A stretch of DNA of 64,000 nucleotides from Meiothermus sp. QL-1 (GCF_003351145.1 NZ_QQSV01000001.1:457864-521863), one strand, 5' to 3'. Positions 20,582 to 32,159 are shown, counted from the first letter of the stretch. The notes: a model not told the origin generated them from the letters alone. A program made the numbers and translations.

Positions 20582-21649
20582 ATGACCGATATTCGCCTCA
20601 CCGAGGAAGGTTGGCAGGCTGTAATCGCCGACGGTTTTACCTTCGAAAACGTGGCCCGGCTGGCCCGGGCCTATGCGGTTTACTTGCTGGGGCGCGGGGG
20701 CCAGAGGGCGGTGGTGGGCTACGACACCCGCTTCCTGAGCGCCCGTTTTGCCCAGCGGGTGGCCGAGGTGCTGGTGGGCTGTGGCCTCGAGGTGCACCTG
20801 GCCAAAGGCTACCTGCCCACCCCAGCCCTGGCCTTCGCCCTGCGGCATCTGGGGGCCGACGGGGGTGTGATGGTGACGGGAGGTGCCCGACCGGCGGAGT
20901 ACGCCGGCCTGGTTTTCCTGGACCGGGACGGGGGGGGGCTGGCCGCGGAGGCGCGGGCCCTCCTGGAGGACCGGTTGGGCCAGCCTGCCCCCGAGGGCCA
21001 GGGCCGGCTCCAGGTGCTGGATGTGCGCAAGGCCTACTACCAGGCGCTTTTGGCCCCGCTCGACCTGGAAGCGCTCCGGGCCTATTCGGGGGTGGTCTAC
21101 CACGAGACGATGGGGGGGGCCACCGCCGGCTGGTTCTCGGGCTTGGTTAAGGAAGCGGGGCTGGGGCTGGAGCTGCGGGAGCTGCACGCGGTGCCCGATG
21201 CCCTTTTCTACGGCGTGGTCCCGAGCCCTGAGCCCCAGAACCTCTTCACCCTTACTGCCCTCCTCAAGGTTGAGCAGGAGCCCACCTTGGCCCTGATCCA
21301 CGACGGCGATGGTAGCCGGCTTGGGGTGGGGCTGGCCGGCGGGCGGCTCCTCTCGGCGGAGGAGGTGGCGGCTTTGCTGGTCTTCCACCTCTACCACAAG
21401 GGCCGGCGGGGCAAGGTGGTCTGGCCGAAGGAGGGGGGTCTGGTCGAAGGGGTAGCCCGGAGGCTGGGGCTGGAGGTGGTGCGGGCAGGGCCGTGCCAGG
21501 AAGGGGTGCTGCTTGGGGGCGATGGCACCGGCCGCCTCTACTTCGGCCACCCCCAGAGCGACGGCCTGCAGGCGGGGGTGTTGCTCCTGGAGCTCTTGGC
21601 CCGCCGTGGCCAGGGCCTGGGGGCGCTCCTGGCCGGCCTGGTAGAATGA
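20582..21649 (+). CDS. Phosphohexomutase-like protein lacking catalytic residues
   Basis: The 355-residue protein aligns in outline with phosphoglucomutase/phosphomannomutase: VGYDTRFLSARFAQ near residue 45, GYLPTPALAFAL near residue 76, and a DGDG loop near residue 241. The phosphoserine motif TASHNP is replaced by TGGARP (T99-P104), so the catalytic serine is missing. The metal loop DxDxDR reads DGDGSR (D241-R246), losing one aspartate. It is about 100 residues shorter than active enzymes, with little of domain 4. It is probably a non-catalytic homologue, perhaps regulatory or sugar-phosphate-binding. It leads an operon with a glycosyltransferase and a polysaccharide deacetylase. Confidence 0.75.
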   Translation: MTDIRLTEEGWQAVIADGFTFENVARLARAYAVYLLGRGGQRAVVGYDTRFLSARFAQRVAEVLVGCGLEVHLAKGYLPTPALAFALRHLGADGGVMVTGGARPAEYAGLVFLDRDGGGLAAEARALLEDRLGQPAPEGQGRLQVLDVRKAYYQALLAPLDLEALRAYSGVVYHETMGGATAGWFSGLVKEAGLGLELRELHAVPDALFYGVVPSPEPQNLFTLTALLKVEQEPTLALIHDGDGSRLGVGLAGGRLLSAEEVAALLVFHLYHKGRRGKVVWPKEGGLVEGVARRLGLEVVRAGPCQEGVLLGGDGTGRLYFGHPQSDGLQAGVLLLELLARRGQGLGALLAGLVE

Positions 21650-21658
21650 GGCCCGGCG

Positions 21659-22375
21659 ATGAAGCCCAGCATTAGCGTGGTGGTGCCGGCCCGCAACGAG
21701 GAGGAGTACATCGGGCCCTGCCTGGAGTCCATCCTGCAGCAAGAACCCCGGCCCGATGAGGTCATCGTGGTGGACAACGGCTCCACCGACCGCACCGCCG
21801 AGATTGCCCGGCGTTTGGGGGTGCGGGTGGTCTACCAGCCCAATCCAGGCCTCCACATCGCGCGCCAGACCGGGCTCGAGGCCGCCCAGGGCGAGGTGGT
21901 GGCGGCCACCGACGCCGACTGCCGGGTGGAGCCGGGCTGGGTGGCGGCCATCCAGGAGGCCTTTTGCGACCCTGAGGTGGTGGAGGCCTACGGCCCCCTG
22001 GAGTTTTACGATGGGCCCCTTTTCGACCGGCTCCTCTCCCGCTATGGCTACCCCTTGTTCCTGGCCCTCATGGACCGGCTGGGCCAGCCCAACGCCGCCG
22101 GGGGCAACCACGCGGTGCGGCGGCAGGTGGCCCTGGAGGTGGGGGGCTACGACGTGCCCTTTGGCGAGGATTTGCGCCTGATGCAGAAGCTCAGGCAAAA
22201 AGGCCGCATCGTCTACACCCCCAAGGCCCGGGTGCTCACCTCGGGGCGGCGCCTGAAGCGGGGGCGATGGAAGATGTACGGCGTGCACCTCAAGAACATC
22301 TGGGCCCGCCTGCGGGGGCTGCCGCAGGACTACGGCCCGGACTACTATGCCGACCGGGAGCGGCCCGGGCGCTAG
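21659..22375 (+). CDS. Family 2 glycosyltransferase
   Basis: This is a GT-A fold glycosyltransferase of 238 residues. The N-terminal SVVVPARNEEEYIGPCLESIL and VDNGSTDRTAEIARRLG segments and the metal-binding DADC form of the DxD motif (ATDADCRVEPGW, near residue 82) are present. Residues 165-185 carry GEDLRLMQKLRQKG, the acceptor-side ED motif. There is no transmembrane segment, so it is probably peripheral. It sits between the phosphohexomutase-like gene and a deacetylase (3-nt gap), which points to envelope polysaccharide or glycolipid synthesis. Confidence 0.88.
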   Translation: MKPSISVVVPARNEEEYIGPCLESILQQEPRPDEVIVVDNGSTDRTAEIARRLGVRVVYQPNPGLHIARQTGLEAAQGEVVAATDADCRVEPGWVAAIQEAFCDPEVVEAYGPLEFYDGPLFDRLLSRYGYPLFLALMDRLGQPNAAGGNHAVRRQVALEVGGYDVPFGEDLRLMQKLRQKGRIVYTPKARVLTSGRRLKRGRWKMYGVHLKNIWARLRGLPQDYGPDYYADRERPGR

Positions 22376-22378
22376 GGG

Positions 22379-23548
22379 GTGGCGGTGGAGCTGCTGGCGC
22401 TTTTGCTCGCCGCCTACCTGGCCGCCGACCTGCTCTACCGCTGGATGGGGGTGGGGGCCATTGCCTGGGGCCACCGGGGCCGCCCCCAGGTGGCCCTCAC
22501 CTTCGACGACGGGCCCGGCCCCCACACCGAGGCCATTCTGGCCCGCTTGCGGGAGCATGGGGTGAAGGCCACCTTCTTCGTGCTGGGGGTACAGGCGCGG
22601 AAGTACCCCCATCTCCTGGAAAGGCTCCGGGCTGAAGGGCACCAGGTCGAGTCGCACGGGGAGGTGCACCGCCCGGCCTTCTGGCTTCTACCCTGGCAGG
22701 AGGCCCGGCAGATCCGGGCAGTCCCGGGCCGCTACTACCGTCCGCCCCATGGCATCCACACCCCCTGGACCCGCCTCCTGGCAGGGTGGGCCGGCAAGCG
22801 GGTGGCCCTGTGGGACCTGGAGTCGCGCGACTGGACCCGGGAAGACCCCAAGGCCCTAGCTGAGCGGGTTGTTTTCTGGTGCCGGCCAGGCTCTATCATC
22901 CTCTTGCACGACAACGAACGCTTCCCGGCTACTTTGGCCATCCTGGACGAGATTCTTCCGCGCCTCAAGGCCCTGGGCTACCAGATGGTGCGCCTGGACG
23001 AGCTGGAAGCCCGGCCCCTTTCCTGGCGCGAGGGGCTGATGCGGGCCAGCCAGGGCAGCCACGAGCGTTATTTCATCAAGAACAGGGTGATGCGGCTTGG
23101 CCTGGGGCCCTTCGACTACCTGGCGGTAAGCCCTTGCGCCTTCCCAGGGCCCAGCCAGCCCGGGCTGCGCAAGGGAGAGCCCAGCCTCGAGGTGCACCTC
23201 GACTCGGTGCGCACCCCGGCCATGACCCAGGTGCAGCTTTTGCGCCAGGGGCGGCGGGGCTTTACCCTGCTGGCCGAGTACCTGAAGCAGCACCCCGAGA
23301 TCCGGGGGGTCTGGGGCATCTCCCAGGCCGCTACGGGCCTCAGGGTCTTTGGCTTCCGCCTGGCGCCGGTTACCCTGTGGCAGCGCCTGGTCTACGGTGC
23401 GGCCAGCACCTGGTTTTTGTGGCTTTACAGGGGTGAGGCCCCCAAGCGCGGGGTGCCCATCGCCCAGCTCGGCTACAGCCCCCGCGAAGAGTTCCTGGCG
23501 CGCTGGGATAAGTCCCCAGCGGAGGCTGAAGGTAGCTTATCCCCCTAG
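22379..23548 (+). CDS. Polysaccharide deacetylase with C-terminal YkoP-like domain
   Basis: The 389-residue protein has one N-terminal membrane segment (residues 1-20) followed by a NodB homology domain. TFDDGPGPHT (41-50) carries the catalytic aspartate. H93 and H97 (SHGEVHRP) complete the metal site. RPPHG and ILLHDN are motifs 3 and 5. From about residue 225 a second domain follows (MRASQGSHERYFIKN onward). It resembles the YkoP-type region found in Bacillus beside a glycosyltransferase and deacetylase; I am only moderately sure of that match. The start is a GTG 3 nt after the glycosyltransferase stop. It likely de-N-acetylates an envelope glycan. Confidence 0.83.
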   Translation: MAVELLALLLAAYLAADLLYRWMGVGAIAWGHRGRPQVALTFDDGPGPHTEAILARLREHGVKATFFVLGVQARKYPHLLERLRAEGHQVESHGEVHRPAFWLLPWQEARQIRAVPGRYYRPPHGIHTPWTRLLAGWAGKRVALWDLESRDWTREDPKALAERVVFWCRPGSIILLHDNERFPATLAILDEILPRLKALGYQMVRLDELEARPLSWREGLMRASQGSHERYFIKNRVMRLGLGPFDYLAVSPCAFPGPSQPGLRKGEPSLEVHLDSVRTPAMTQVQLLRQGRRGFTLLAEYLKQHPEIRGVWGISQAATGLRVFGFRLAPVTLWQRLVYGAASTWFLWLYRGEAPKRGVPIAQLGYSPREEFLARWDKSPAEAEGSLSP

Positions 23549-23592
23549 GAAGCCAGGGGTAAACCCCGTATCCTAGGTGGTTGGAGGAAGGA

Positions 23593-24474
23593 ATGGAGAA
23601 AGGAACCCTGCGGGTCAAAACCGGATTCGCCGAGATGTTCAAGGGGGGCGTGATCATGGACGTGGTCAACGCCCAGCAGGCCGAGATTGCCCAGGAGGCT
23701 GGGGCGGTGGCGGTGATGGCGCTGGAGCGCGTTCCCGCCGATATTCGTGCCCAGGGCGGCGTGGCCCGCATGTCTGACCCCAAGCTGATCAAGGAGATTA
23801 TGGCTGCGGTCTCCATCCCGGTGATGGCCAAGTGCCGCATCGGCCACTTTGTGGAGGCCCAGATCCTGGAGGCCATCGGGGTGGATTTCATCGACGAGTC
23901 GGAGGTGCTCACCCCAGCCGATGAGTCCTTCCACATCGACAAGCACGCCTTTAAGGTGCCCTTCGTTTGCGGGGCCACCGATATCGGCGAGGCCCTGCGC
24001 CGCATCGCCGAGGGGGCCGCGATGATCCGCACCAAGGGCGAGGCTGGCACCGGCAACGTGGTGGAGGCGGTGCGGCACGCCCGCAAGGTGCTCGGGGGCA
24101 TCCGGCAGATCCAGGCCACCCCCCGCGAGGAGCTGATGACCCTGGCCAAGAACCTGGGGGCCCCCTATGAGCTGGTGCTCTGGGTGCACGAGCACGGGCG
24201 GCTGCCGGTGGTCAACTTCGCCGCGGGCGGGGTGGCCACCCCTGCCGACGCTGCGCTCATGATGCAGCTTGGGATGGACGGGGTTTTTGTGGGTTCGGGG
24301 ATTTTCAAGTCGGGCGACCCGCGCAAACGGGCCCGGGCCATCGTGCGGGCGGTGACCCACTACAACAACCCCGAGGTGCTGGCCGAGGTCTCCGAAGACC
24401 TGGGCGAGCCCATGGTCGGCATCAACCTGGACTACCTCTCCGAGGAGGAGCGGCTCGCCCGGCGGGGCTGGTAG
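23593..24474 (+). CDS. pdxS: Pyridoxal 5'-phosphate synthase lyase subunit PdxS
   Basis: PdxS builds PLP from ribose 5-phosphate, glyceraldehyde 3-phosphate and ammonia supplied by the glutaminase PdxT. The 293-residue TIM-barrel protein is highly conserved: [52 protein letters not shown], and [16 protein letters not shown]. The ATG at 23593 lies behind TTGGAGGAAGG, so the in-frame TTG at 23581 is rejected as start. TATCCT about 20 nt upstream could be the -10 box. No pdxT is next to it, although the two are often adjacent. Its end overlaps the convergent recJ by 43 nt. Confidence 0.96.
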   Translation: MEKGTLRVKTGFAEMFKGGVIMDVVNAQQAEIAQEAGAVAVMALERVPADIRAQGGVARMSDPKLIKEIMAAVSIPVMAKCRIGHFVEAQILEAIGVDFIDESEVLTPADESFHIDKHAFKVPFVCGATDIGEALRRIAEGAAMIRTKGEAGTGNVVEAVRHARKVLGGIRQIQATPREELMTLAKNLGAPYELVLWVHEHGRLPVVNFAAGGVATPADAALMMQLGMDGVFVGSGIFKSGDPRKRARAIVRAVTHYNNPEVLAEVSEDLGEPMVGINLDYLSEEERLARRGW

Positions 24475-26423
24475 ACCGCGGCGGCCAGGGTCTGCCAGTA
24501 GCGCTCGAGGCTGTGCCCCAAAAGCGCCGCCAGCCCCGAACGGTAGGCGGAGACCACCTGCCGCCCCAAAGCTCCCAGGATGGGATTGGGGTGGGTTTCC
24601 AGTTCCTCCAGCGCCTTCTCCGAAAGGGCCAGGAAGACCCGGGGGGGGCGGCAGGGGGTGGGTGGGAGGCTGAACCAGTAAGCGGCCTCCTCGGGGGGTA
24701 CCACCTCGACGCCCTGAGCCCTGAACCAGGAGGCCCCCTCGGGCCGCACGTACACCCGGGCTTTTTCCGTCAGGGCCCGGGTTAGTCCCTGGCGGAAGGG
24801 CACCGGCAGGGCCCAGACCTCCCCTAAAGCCCCCTCGGGCAGGGCCTCCCGGTAGGCCTCGGCCCGGAGTTCCAGATACTCCTCCCCGTTCCACCGGTTG
24901 AGAACCAGTTCGGCGGCCAGCTCTACTTGCTCGGGCAGGTTTTCCCCGCTATCGCGCCAGCGCACCACCCGCAGGCCGCCCAGGCGGAAGGCGAGGTGCC
25001 GGCCCTCGCTCAGGGTGCGCACCCCTTCGGGCCGCCCCCGCAGATAGAAGAGGGGCTTGGGGTTGCCCTCCCCGGTGGGCTCCAGGAGCTCTAAGGCCCG
25101 GTACAGCCCTCCTAAGTCTTCCCCCTCCAGCCAGCCGTCGAGCAGAATCTCGGGCACGGGCGCAGGGAACCGGCCCACGTACGCCTGGACCGAGCGGGTG
25201 AAGGCGGGAATCTCGGCTTCCTCGATGGCAAAGCCGGCCGCCTGGGCGTGCCCGCCAAAGCGCTTCAGGTGGGCCCTGGCGTGCTGCAGGGCCCCCACCG
25301 CGCTGATGCCGGGGGTGGAGCGCACCGAGCCCTTGCCCTGGGCGATGATGAAGACCGGCTTGTGGTGCCGCTCCAAGAGCCGGCTGGCCACGATGCCCAT
25401 CACCCCGGGGTGGCCCTCAGGGTCGTGGAGGACCAAAGCCGGGAGGGAAGGGTCGAGCTGGGCCTCCAGGCGAGCCAGCATGGCCTCCTCGATGCGCTGG
25501 CGTTCGGTGTTGAGGCGGTTCAGGGTCTCGGTTAGCAGGGGAATCCGCGCCGGGTCCTCGCTGGTGAGGAGCTCCAGGGCCAGCTCGGCCTGGCCCAGCC
25601 GCGAGGCCGCGTTGAGGCGGGGGGCGATGCGAAAGGCCACCTCGTGGGCGCTGTAGGCGCGGCAGTGCTTCCGGGCCAGCTCCCTGAGCCCCGGATGGGC
25701 CGATTCCCTGAGGCGGCGCAGGCCCTCCTGGACCAGGGCCCGGTTGAAGCCCTGCAGAGGGGCCACGTCGGCGATGGTGCCGATGGCGGCCAGGTCGGCG
25801 TACTCGAGGGGAGGAGGCAGCCCCAGCAGGTCGTGCACCTGCCACAAAAGCAGAAAGGCCACCCCTGCCCCGGTGGGGTGGGGCTGGCCCTGGAGGGCGG
25901 GCGAGAGGGCAGGGTGCACGATGAGGCCGGGGGGCGGGGTGGGGCCTGGGGTGTGGTGGTCGGTGACCACCACCGAGAGGCCGTTCTCGGCCAGCTCTTT
26001 TAGCTCGGCGTGGTTGGTGATGCCGCAATCCACCGTGATAAAGAGCTCGCAGGCCTCCAGGTGCTCGGGCACCCGGTCCATCAGGACCCCGTAGCCCTCC
26101 TCCAGGCGATGGGGAATGAAGGGGTGGACACAGGCCCCGAGGTTTTCGAGCCCCTTGAGCAGGATGGCCGTACCGGTGAGGCCGTCGGCGTCGTAGTCGC
26201 CGTGGACGCGGATGCGCTCGCCCCGCTCCAGGGCCTGAAGGAGTCGCTTGGCGGCGCTTTCCAGGTTTGGGAGGGGCAACGGCGCGAGAGGCGGGAAGAG
26301 GTCTGCTTTTCCCCGGAAGCCCCGGTTCCACAGCACCGCGGCGGCCAGAGGGGGGATGGCGAGCTCCTCCACCAGGCGCCGGAGCTCCTCCGAAGGAGGC
26401 CAGGGGCGGAACCTCCAGCTCAT
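24432..26423 (-). CDS. recJ: Single-stranded-DNA-specific exonuclease RecJ
   Basis: RecJ degrades single-stranded DNA 5' to 3' in recombination and mismatch repair. The 663-residue protein carries the DHH phosphoesterase motifs: [13 protein letters not shown] (near residue 95), [17 protein letters not shown], and the DHHA1 motif [11 protein letters not shown] near residue 385. An OB-fold domain follows around residues 440-540, and about 120 residues of lower conservation end the protein; this C-terminal extension is a feature of the Thermus-type enzyme. The start overlaps the stop of the upstream lapA-like gene (ATGA). It converges with pdxS. Confidence 0.94.
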   Translation of the reverse strand: MSWRFRPWPPSEELRRLVEELAIPPLAAAVLWNRGFRGKADLFPPLAPLPLPNLESAAKRLLQALERGERIRVHGDYDADGLTGTAILLKGLENLGACVHPFIPHRLEEGYGVLMDRVPEHLEACELFITVDCGITNHAELKELAENGLSVVVTDHHTPGPTPPPGLIVHPALSPALQGQPHPTGAGVAFLLLWQVHDLLGLPPPLEYADLAAIGTIADVAPLQGFNRALVQEGLRRLRESAHPGLRELARKHCRAYSAHEVAFRIAPRLNAASRLGQAELALELLTSEDPARIPLLTETLNRLNTERQRIEEAMLARLEAQLDPSLPALVLHDPEGHPGVMGIVASRLLERHHKPVFIIAQGKGSVRSTPGISAVGALQHARAHLKRFGGHAQAAGFAIEEAEIPAFTRSVQAYVGRFPAPVPEILLDGWLEGEDLGGLYRALELLEPTGEGNPKPLFYLRGRPEGVRTLSEGRHLAFRLGGLRVVRWRDSGENLPEQVELAAELVLNRWNGEEYLELRAEAYREALPEGALGEVWALPVPFRQGLTRALTEKARVYVRPEGASWFRAQGVEVVPPEEAAYWFSLPPTPCRPPRVFLALSEKALEELETHPNPILGALGRQVVSAYRSGLAALLGHSLERYWQTLAAAVYQPRRASRSSSER

Positions 26424-26728
26424 AGGCGGTCGGGAATGACCGGGGTTTCCTCGGGGTGCTGCCTCTTGAGGGCCTCGAGTTCGGCGCGCACCTGCTTGAG
26501 CTCGCGGTGGCGCTGGCGCAAAGCGGCCTGTGCCCCCAGCCAGCCCGAGAGCACATAAAGGCCCATCACCACGAGGCCCAGCCCAAAGGCGGCCAGCACC
26601 AGAAAGGCCACGTGCACCGGCCCCCAGGGGCTCCCCAGGAGGAGGTTGGGTTCTAAGGTGTAGAGCCCCCAGGTACCGGCGGCCACCGCCAGCACAACCA
26701 GAAAGGCCAGCCCGCTCAGCGCCCTCAT
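26420..26728 (-). CDS. LapA-domain membrane protein
   Basis: The 102-residue protein has two membrane segments (residues 5-23 and 38-62) followed by a coiled-coil tail (RQRHRELKQVRAELEALKRQ), the layout of the LapA/DUF1049 family. Family members assist envelope assembly in proteobacteria; the role in this lineage is unknown. It overlaps recJ by 4 nt downstream and hisA by 4 nt upstream, so hisA, this gene and recJ form one minus-strand operon. Confidence 0.75.
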   Translation of the reverse strand: MRALSGLAFLVVLAVAAGTWGLYTLEPNLLLGSPWGPVHVAFLVLAAFGLGLVVMGLYVLSGWLGAQAALRQRHRELKQVRAELEALKRQHPEETPVIPDRL

Positions 26729-27438
26729 GCTAGCAGTCTACCCCAACGCCCGAGGTCGATCCGCCCCTCGTACAGGGCCCTGCCCACCAGGGCCCCCTCC
26801 ACCCCCAGCCCCCGCAGGGCCTCGAGGTCGGCCTCCGAGGCAATCCCACCCCCCGCGATGAGCTGGCCCGGCCAGGCCGCCCGCACCACCCGCACCGGCC
26901 CCTGGTCGAGGCCCCTCAGGGTGCCGTCCCGCCGCACGTCGGTGTAGATCAGGGTGCGCACCCCGGCCGCCCAGAAGCGCCGGCAGGCCTCCGGCACCTG
27001 CAGGGGTGTGGCCTCGGTCCAGCCCGAGACCACCACCTCCAGCCCCCTGGCATCCAGGCTGACCACCACCCGCTCGGGGCCCAACGTTTCTAGCATGGCC
27101 TCGAGCACCCCAGGCGCCTTCACCGCCACGGTGCCCACCACCACCCGCTGGGCCCCCAGGGCCAGCAGGGCCTGGGCCGCCTCCAGGCTGCGCACCCCGC
27201 CCCCCACCTGGAAGGGCACCCCGAGGTTTTGCGCGATGTCTGCGATGACCTTTCGGTTCTCCCCCCGGCCGGTGGCCGCGTCCAGGTCCACCAGGTGCAG
27301 CATCGGGGCCCCCTGGGCCTGCCAGTGGAGGGCTGCTTCCACCGGGTCGTTGAAGTAGACCGTCTCGCGGCTGGGGTCGCCCTCGTAGAGCCTTACCACC
27401 CGCCCGCCTTGGATGTCCACCGCAGGTATCACCAGCAC
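26725..27438 (-). CDS. hisA: Phosphoribosyl-formimino-AICAR-phosphate isomerase HisA
   Basis: HisA catalyses the Amadori rearrangement of ProFAR in histidine biosynthesis. The 237-residue half-barrel duplicate carries catalytic D8 in IPAVDIQGGRVVRL and the second aspartate in YTDVRRDGTLRG (near residue 167). The two phosphate-binding segments are VGGGVRSLEAA and AGGGIASEADL. The start is a GTG at 27438 placed 6 nt after a TAGAAT box, a leaderless arrangement. No other his gene is adjacent. PriA activity (HisA/TrpF) cannot be excluded, but the lineage makes HisA likely. Confidence 0.95.
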   Translation of the reverse strand: MLVIPAVDIQGGRVVRLYEGDPSRETVYFNDPVEAALHWQAQGAPMLHLVDLDAATGRGENRKVIADIAQNLGVPFQVGGGVRSLEAAQALLALGAQRVVVGTVAVKAPGVLEAMLETLGPERVVVSLDARGLEVVVSGWTEATPLQVPEACRRFWAAGVRTLIYTDVRRDGTLRGLDQGPVRVVRAAWPGQLIAGGGIASEADLEALRGLGVEGALVGRALYEGRIDLGRWGRLLA

Positions 27439-27444
27439 TTCCGG

Positions 27445-27450
27445 ATTCTA
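27445..27450 (-). promoter_or_regulatory. -10 box (TAGAAT) for leaderless hisA
   Basis: TAGAAT on the minus strand is separated by 6 nt from the GTG start of hisA. It is divergent from the uvrD promoter. Confidence 0.55.
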
Positions 27451-27477
27451 CCAATCCCCCGGTCCTCGGCCAGGTGT

Positions 27478-27483
27478 TAGACT
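27478..27483 (+). promoter_or_regulatory. -10 box (TAGACT) for leaderless uvrD
   Basis: TAGACT is separated by 8 nt from the uvrD ATG at 27492, with no ribosome binding site between them. Confidence 0.5.
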
Positions 27484-27491
27484 TCTAACGC

Positions 27492-29587
<2,096 letters not shown>

Positions 29588-29591
<4 letters not shown>

Positions 29592-30688
29592 TAGCCCCGG
29601 CCAGTGGCCTTGGTGAGCATCAGCTTGAGCTCGTGGGGGCTGGTGGCCGAGGCCTCGGCGTCCTCCAGGCTGATGAGGCCCTGGGTGTAGAGCTCCACCA
29701 GGTGCTGGTCGAAGGTCTGCATGCCGTGCAGGTTGTCCTGCAGCATGGCGTCCTTGATCTGGGGGGTTTTGTGCTCGTCTTTTATGAGCTCGCGCACGAA
29801 GGGGGTGGCCAGCAGGATTTCCAGGGCCAGCACCCGCCCCTGTCCGTCGGCCCTGGGGAGGAGCCTTTGCGAGAGGATACCCAGCAGCGACTCTGCTAGA
29901 AGGATGCGGATCTGCAGGTGTTCGTGCAGAGGGAAGAAGTCGATGATGCGGTTGATGGTGCGGATGGCGTCCAGGGTGTGCAGGGTGGAGAAGACCAGGT
30001 GGCCGGTCTGGGCGGCCATGATGGCGGCCTCCACCGTTTCGCGGTCGCGCATCTCACCGATCAGAATCACATCGGGGTCCTGCCGCATGGCGTACTTGAG
30101 CCCAGAGGCGAAGGAGTCGGTATCCACCCCTACTTCCCGCTGCACCACCAGGCTCTTCTTGTGCTTGTGCAGGAACTCGATGGGGTCCTCGATGGTGACG
30201 ATGTTCTTGGGGTAGTGCAGGTTGATGTGGTCGATGAGGGCGGCCAGGGTGGTGGACTTGCCCGAGCCGGTAGGACCGGTAACCAGGACCAGTCCGCGCT
30301 CCTTGGCAGCCAGCCGTTCCATCACCGCCCGGGGCAGGCCCAGGGCCTCGAAGCTGGGGATGTTCTCCGATACTACCCGCATAACCAGGCCCAGGCTGCC
30401 CCGCTGGTGCAGCAGGTTGCAGCGGAAGCGGGCCAGGCCCGGGATGGTGTAGGCGAAGTCCATCTCCTTTTTGTACTCGAGCTCCTCGAGCTGGGCCGGG
30501 CTGAGCAGGCTGCGCACAATCTGGGCCACATCGCTGGGGGAGAGGGTCTTGGTGGTGAAGGGCTTGAGTTTTCCGTCGATCCGCACCGTGGGCGGTGCGC
30601 CGGCCTGGAGATGGATGTCAGAGGCCCGGGCCTCCACCATGCTCCGCAGCATCTCGGTGATGGGGGTGGGGGTTTGGGTGGTGCTCAT
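29588..30688 (-). CDS. pilT: Type IV pilus retraction ATPase PilT
   Basis: PilT powers pilus retraction in twitching motility and DNA uptake. The 366-residue protein has an N-terminal PAS-like domain (ASDIHLQAGAPPTVRIDG) and a C-terminal secretion ATPase core. Walker A is GPTGSGKST, the Asp box is TIEDPIEFLH, Walker B is DVILIGEMRDRETVEAA, and the His box is TGHLVFSTLHT. The AIRTIN motif near residue 224 matches the PilT-type retraction signature rather than PilB. A GAGGAAG ribosome binding site precedes the ATG. The gene stands alone here, as pilT copies often do. PilU-like paralogues are an alternative. Confidence 0.93.
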
Positions 30689-30837
30689 GGGGCTTCCTCG
30701 GCAGGAACAGGCGGCCAGGGCAGTTTATTGTATGATTGCAGCCGGATATTACCGGACCGCCTGCCTAGGCTAGTATAGGGCACGCCGCTAGGCCTCTTGG
30801 TCCAAATGCACATCTGGTGTTTGGCGGGGAAGACGGT

Positions 30838-30843
30838 TACACT
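30838..30843 (+). promoter_or_regulatory. -10 box (TACACT) for the small membrane protein gene
   Basis: TACACT lies 7 nt before a GTG start at 30851. This spacing decides the start over the in-frame upstream codon at 30797. Confidence 0.45.
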
Positions 30844-30850
30844 CTACCCC

Positions 30851-31129
30851 GTGGGCAAAAGACGTCGCGAGGAAAAACTCAAGCGTCGGGCGCAACAGCG
30901 GGTACCGCTTACGGGGCGGGATATGCTGCGGCTTTTTCCGGGCCTTTTCCTCAGGGCCTTTGTGGTCATCCTGCCCCTTTCGCTCCTGATGAGCTACCTG
31001 GGGGCCAGCGGGGTCACCCTCTTCAACAACTTCTGGGTGCAGATGGGGGTTTACCTGGCCGCCTACATCATCTTCAACCGCTTCATCTTCGGCCCGGTGC
31101 GCAACTACCGTCCTCCGGCTAAGAAGTGA
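30851..31129 (+). CDS. Small two-span membrane protein, function unknown
   Basis: A 92-residue protein. The N terminus is strongly basic (GKRRREEKLKRRAQQR), followed by two hydrophobic segments (LFLRAFVVILPLSLLMSYLG and VQMGVYLAAYIIFNRFIFG) and a short basic tail. I do not recognise a family. The start is the GTG 7 nt after a TACACT box. It is divergent from pilT and overlaps the end of the convergent cysK by 11 nt, so it is transcribed alone. The basic N terminus should stay in the cytoplasm. Confidence 0.6.
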   Translation: MGKRRREEKLKRRAQQRVPLTGRDMLRLFPGLFLRAFVVILPLSLLMSYLGASGVTLFNNFWVQMGVYLAAYIIFNRFIFGPVRNYRPPAKK

Positions 31130-32060
31130 CCGGCTGGGCCACTCCGGCCTCCTCCGCGAATAGGGGGGTGGACAGGTACTTCATGCCGGAGTCGCAGGCG
31201 ATGGTCAGCACCCGCTTGCCTGGTCCCAGCTCGCGGGCCACCTGCAAGGCGGCCCAGATCATGCCGGTGGCGCTCATGCCCACGAAAAGCCCTTCCTGGC
31301 GGGCCAGGGGTTTGGCCAGGGGGAAGGCGTCCTCCTCCAGCACCTGGATTACCCGGTCGAGGAGGCTCACGTCCAGGTTGGGGGGGATGAAGCCTGGTCC
31401 CATCCCCTGGAACTGGTGGGGCCCCATCTGCCCCCCCGAGAGCACGTTGCTGCGGGCCGGCTCGCAGGCGATAATCTGCACCTTGGGCAGCCGTTCGCGC
31501 AGGTAACGCCCCACCCCCATGATGGTGCCCCCGGTACCGGAGCCGTACACAAAAGCATCCAGCCGCCCTTCCATCTGGGCGAAGATTTCCGGGCCGGTGG
31601 TCTCGTAGTGGGCGCGGGCGTTGGCGGGATTGTCGAACTGGTTGGGCATGAAGGCCCCTGTCTCGGCCACGATGCGCTGGGCCTCCTCGATGGCGGCCAG
31701 CATGCGGCGGCTGGGGTCGGTCAGGATAAGCTCGGCCCCGTAGGCCCTGAGGATGCGCTTGCGCTCTTCGGACATCTGGGCCGGCATGGTCAGGATGAGC
31801 CGGTAACCGCGGCTGGCGGCCACCATGGCCAGGCCGATTCCGGTGTTGCCGCTGGTGGGCTCCACGATGAGCTGGCCCGAGCCGGGTTTGAGGATGCCCC
31901 GTTCCTCGGCATCCTTGATCAGGTACCAGGCGGTGCGGTCCTTGATGGAGCCGCCGGGGTTGTTGCCCTCGAGCTTGACCCAGACCTCGGCCATGCCGGG
32001 CTCCACGATGCGCCGCAGCCTCACCACGGGCGTTTTGCCAATCACATCTTCGACAAACAT
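31119..32060 (-). CDS. cysK: Cysteine synthase (O-acetylserine sulfhydrylase)
   Basis: The PLP enzyme makes cysteine from O-acetylserine and sulfide. The 313-residue fold-type II protein has the PLP lysine in NNPGGSIKDRTAWY (near residue 40), the substrate loop EPTSGNTGIGLA (near residue 67), and the phosphate-binding loop YGSGTGGTIMG (near residue 172). The ATG follows GGGAGGCG, and TATACT lies 17 nt further upstream (32077-32082), so this gene has a normal 5' leader. CysM or an O-phosphoserine-using enzyme are possible alternatives. Confidence 0.92.
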   Translation of the reverse strand: MFVEDVIGKTPVVRLRRIVEPGMAEVWVKLEGNNPGGSIKDRTAWYLIKDAEERGILKPGSGQLIVEPTSGNTGIGLAMVAASRGYRLILTMPAQMSEERKRILRAYGAELILTDPSRRMLAAIEEAQRIVAETGAFMPNQFDNPANARAHYETTGPEIFAQMEGRLDAFVYGSGTGGTIMGVGRYLRERLPKVQIIACEPARSNVLSGGQMGPHQFQGMGPGFIPPNLDVSLLDRVIQVLEEDAFPLAKPLARQEGLFVGMSATGMIWAALQVARELGPGKRVLTIACDSGMKYLSTPLFAEEAGVAQPVTS

Positions 32061-32115
32061 GACGCCTCCCGGGGGCAGTATAGCCCCGGCTTAGGCCGGT
32101 TTCATCCCCAGGGTT

Positions 32116-32121
32116 TATACT
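32116..32121 (+). promoter_or_regulatory. -10 box (TATACT) for slyD
   Basis: TATACT stands about 38 nt before the slyD ATG, which has its own AGAAAGGAAG ribosome binding site. This is a conventional leadered promoter, divergent from cysK. Confidence 0.5.
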
Positions 32122-32159
32122 TGGGCATCTCGGGGTTTCTCGGGAGAAAGGAAGTGTGT

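Noticed and set aside
20477..22669. 730-codon minus-strand frame
   Set aside because: Antisense to the phosphohexomutase-like, glycosyltransferase and deacetylase genes, with no recognisable domain and shadow-type His/Pro/Gly/Gln composition.
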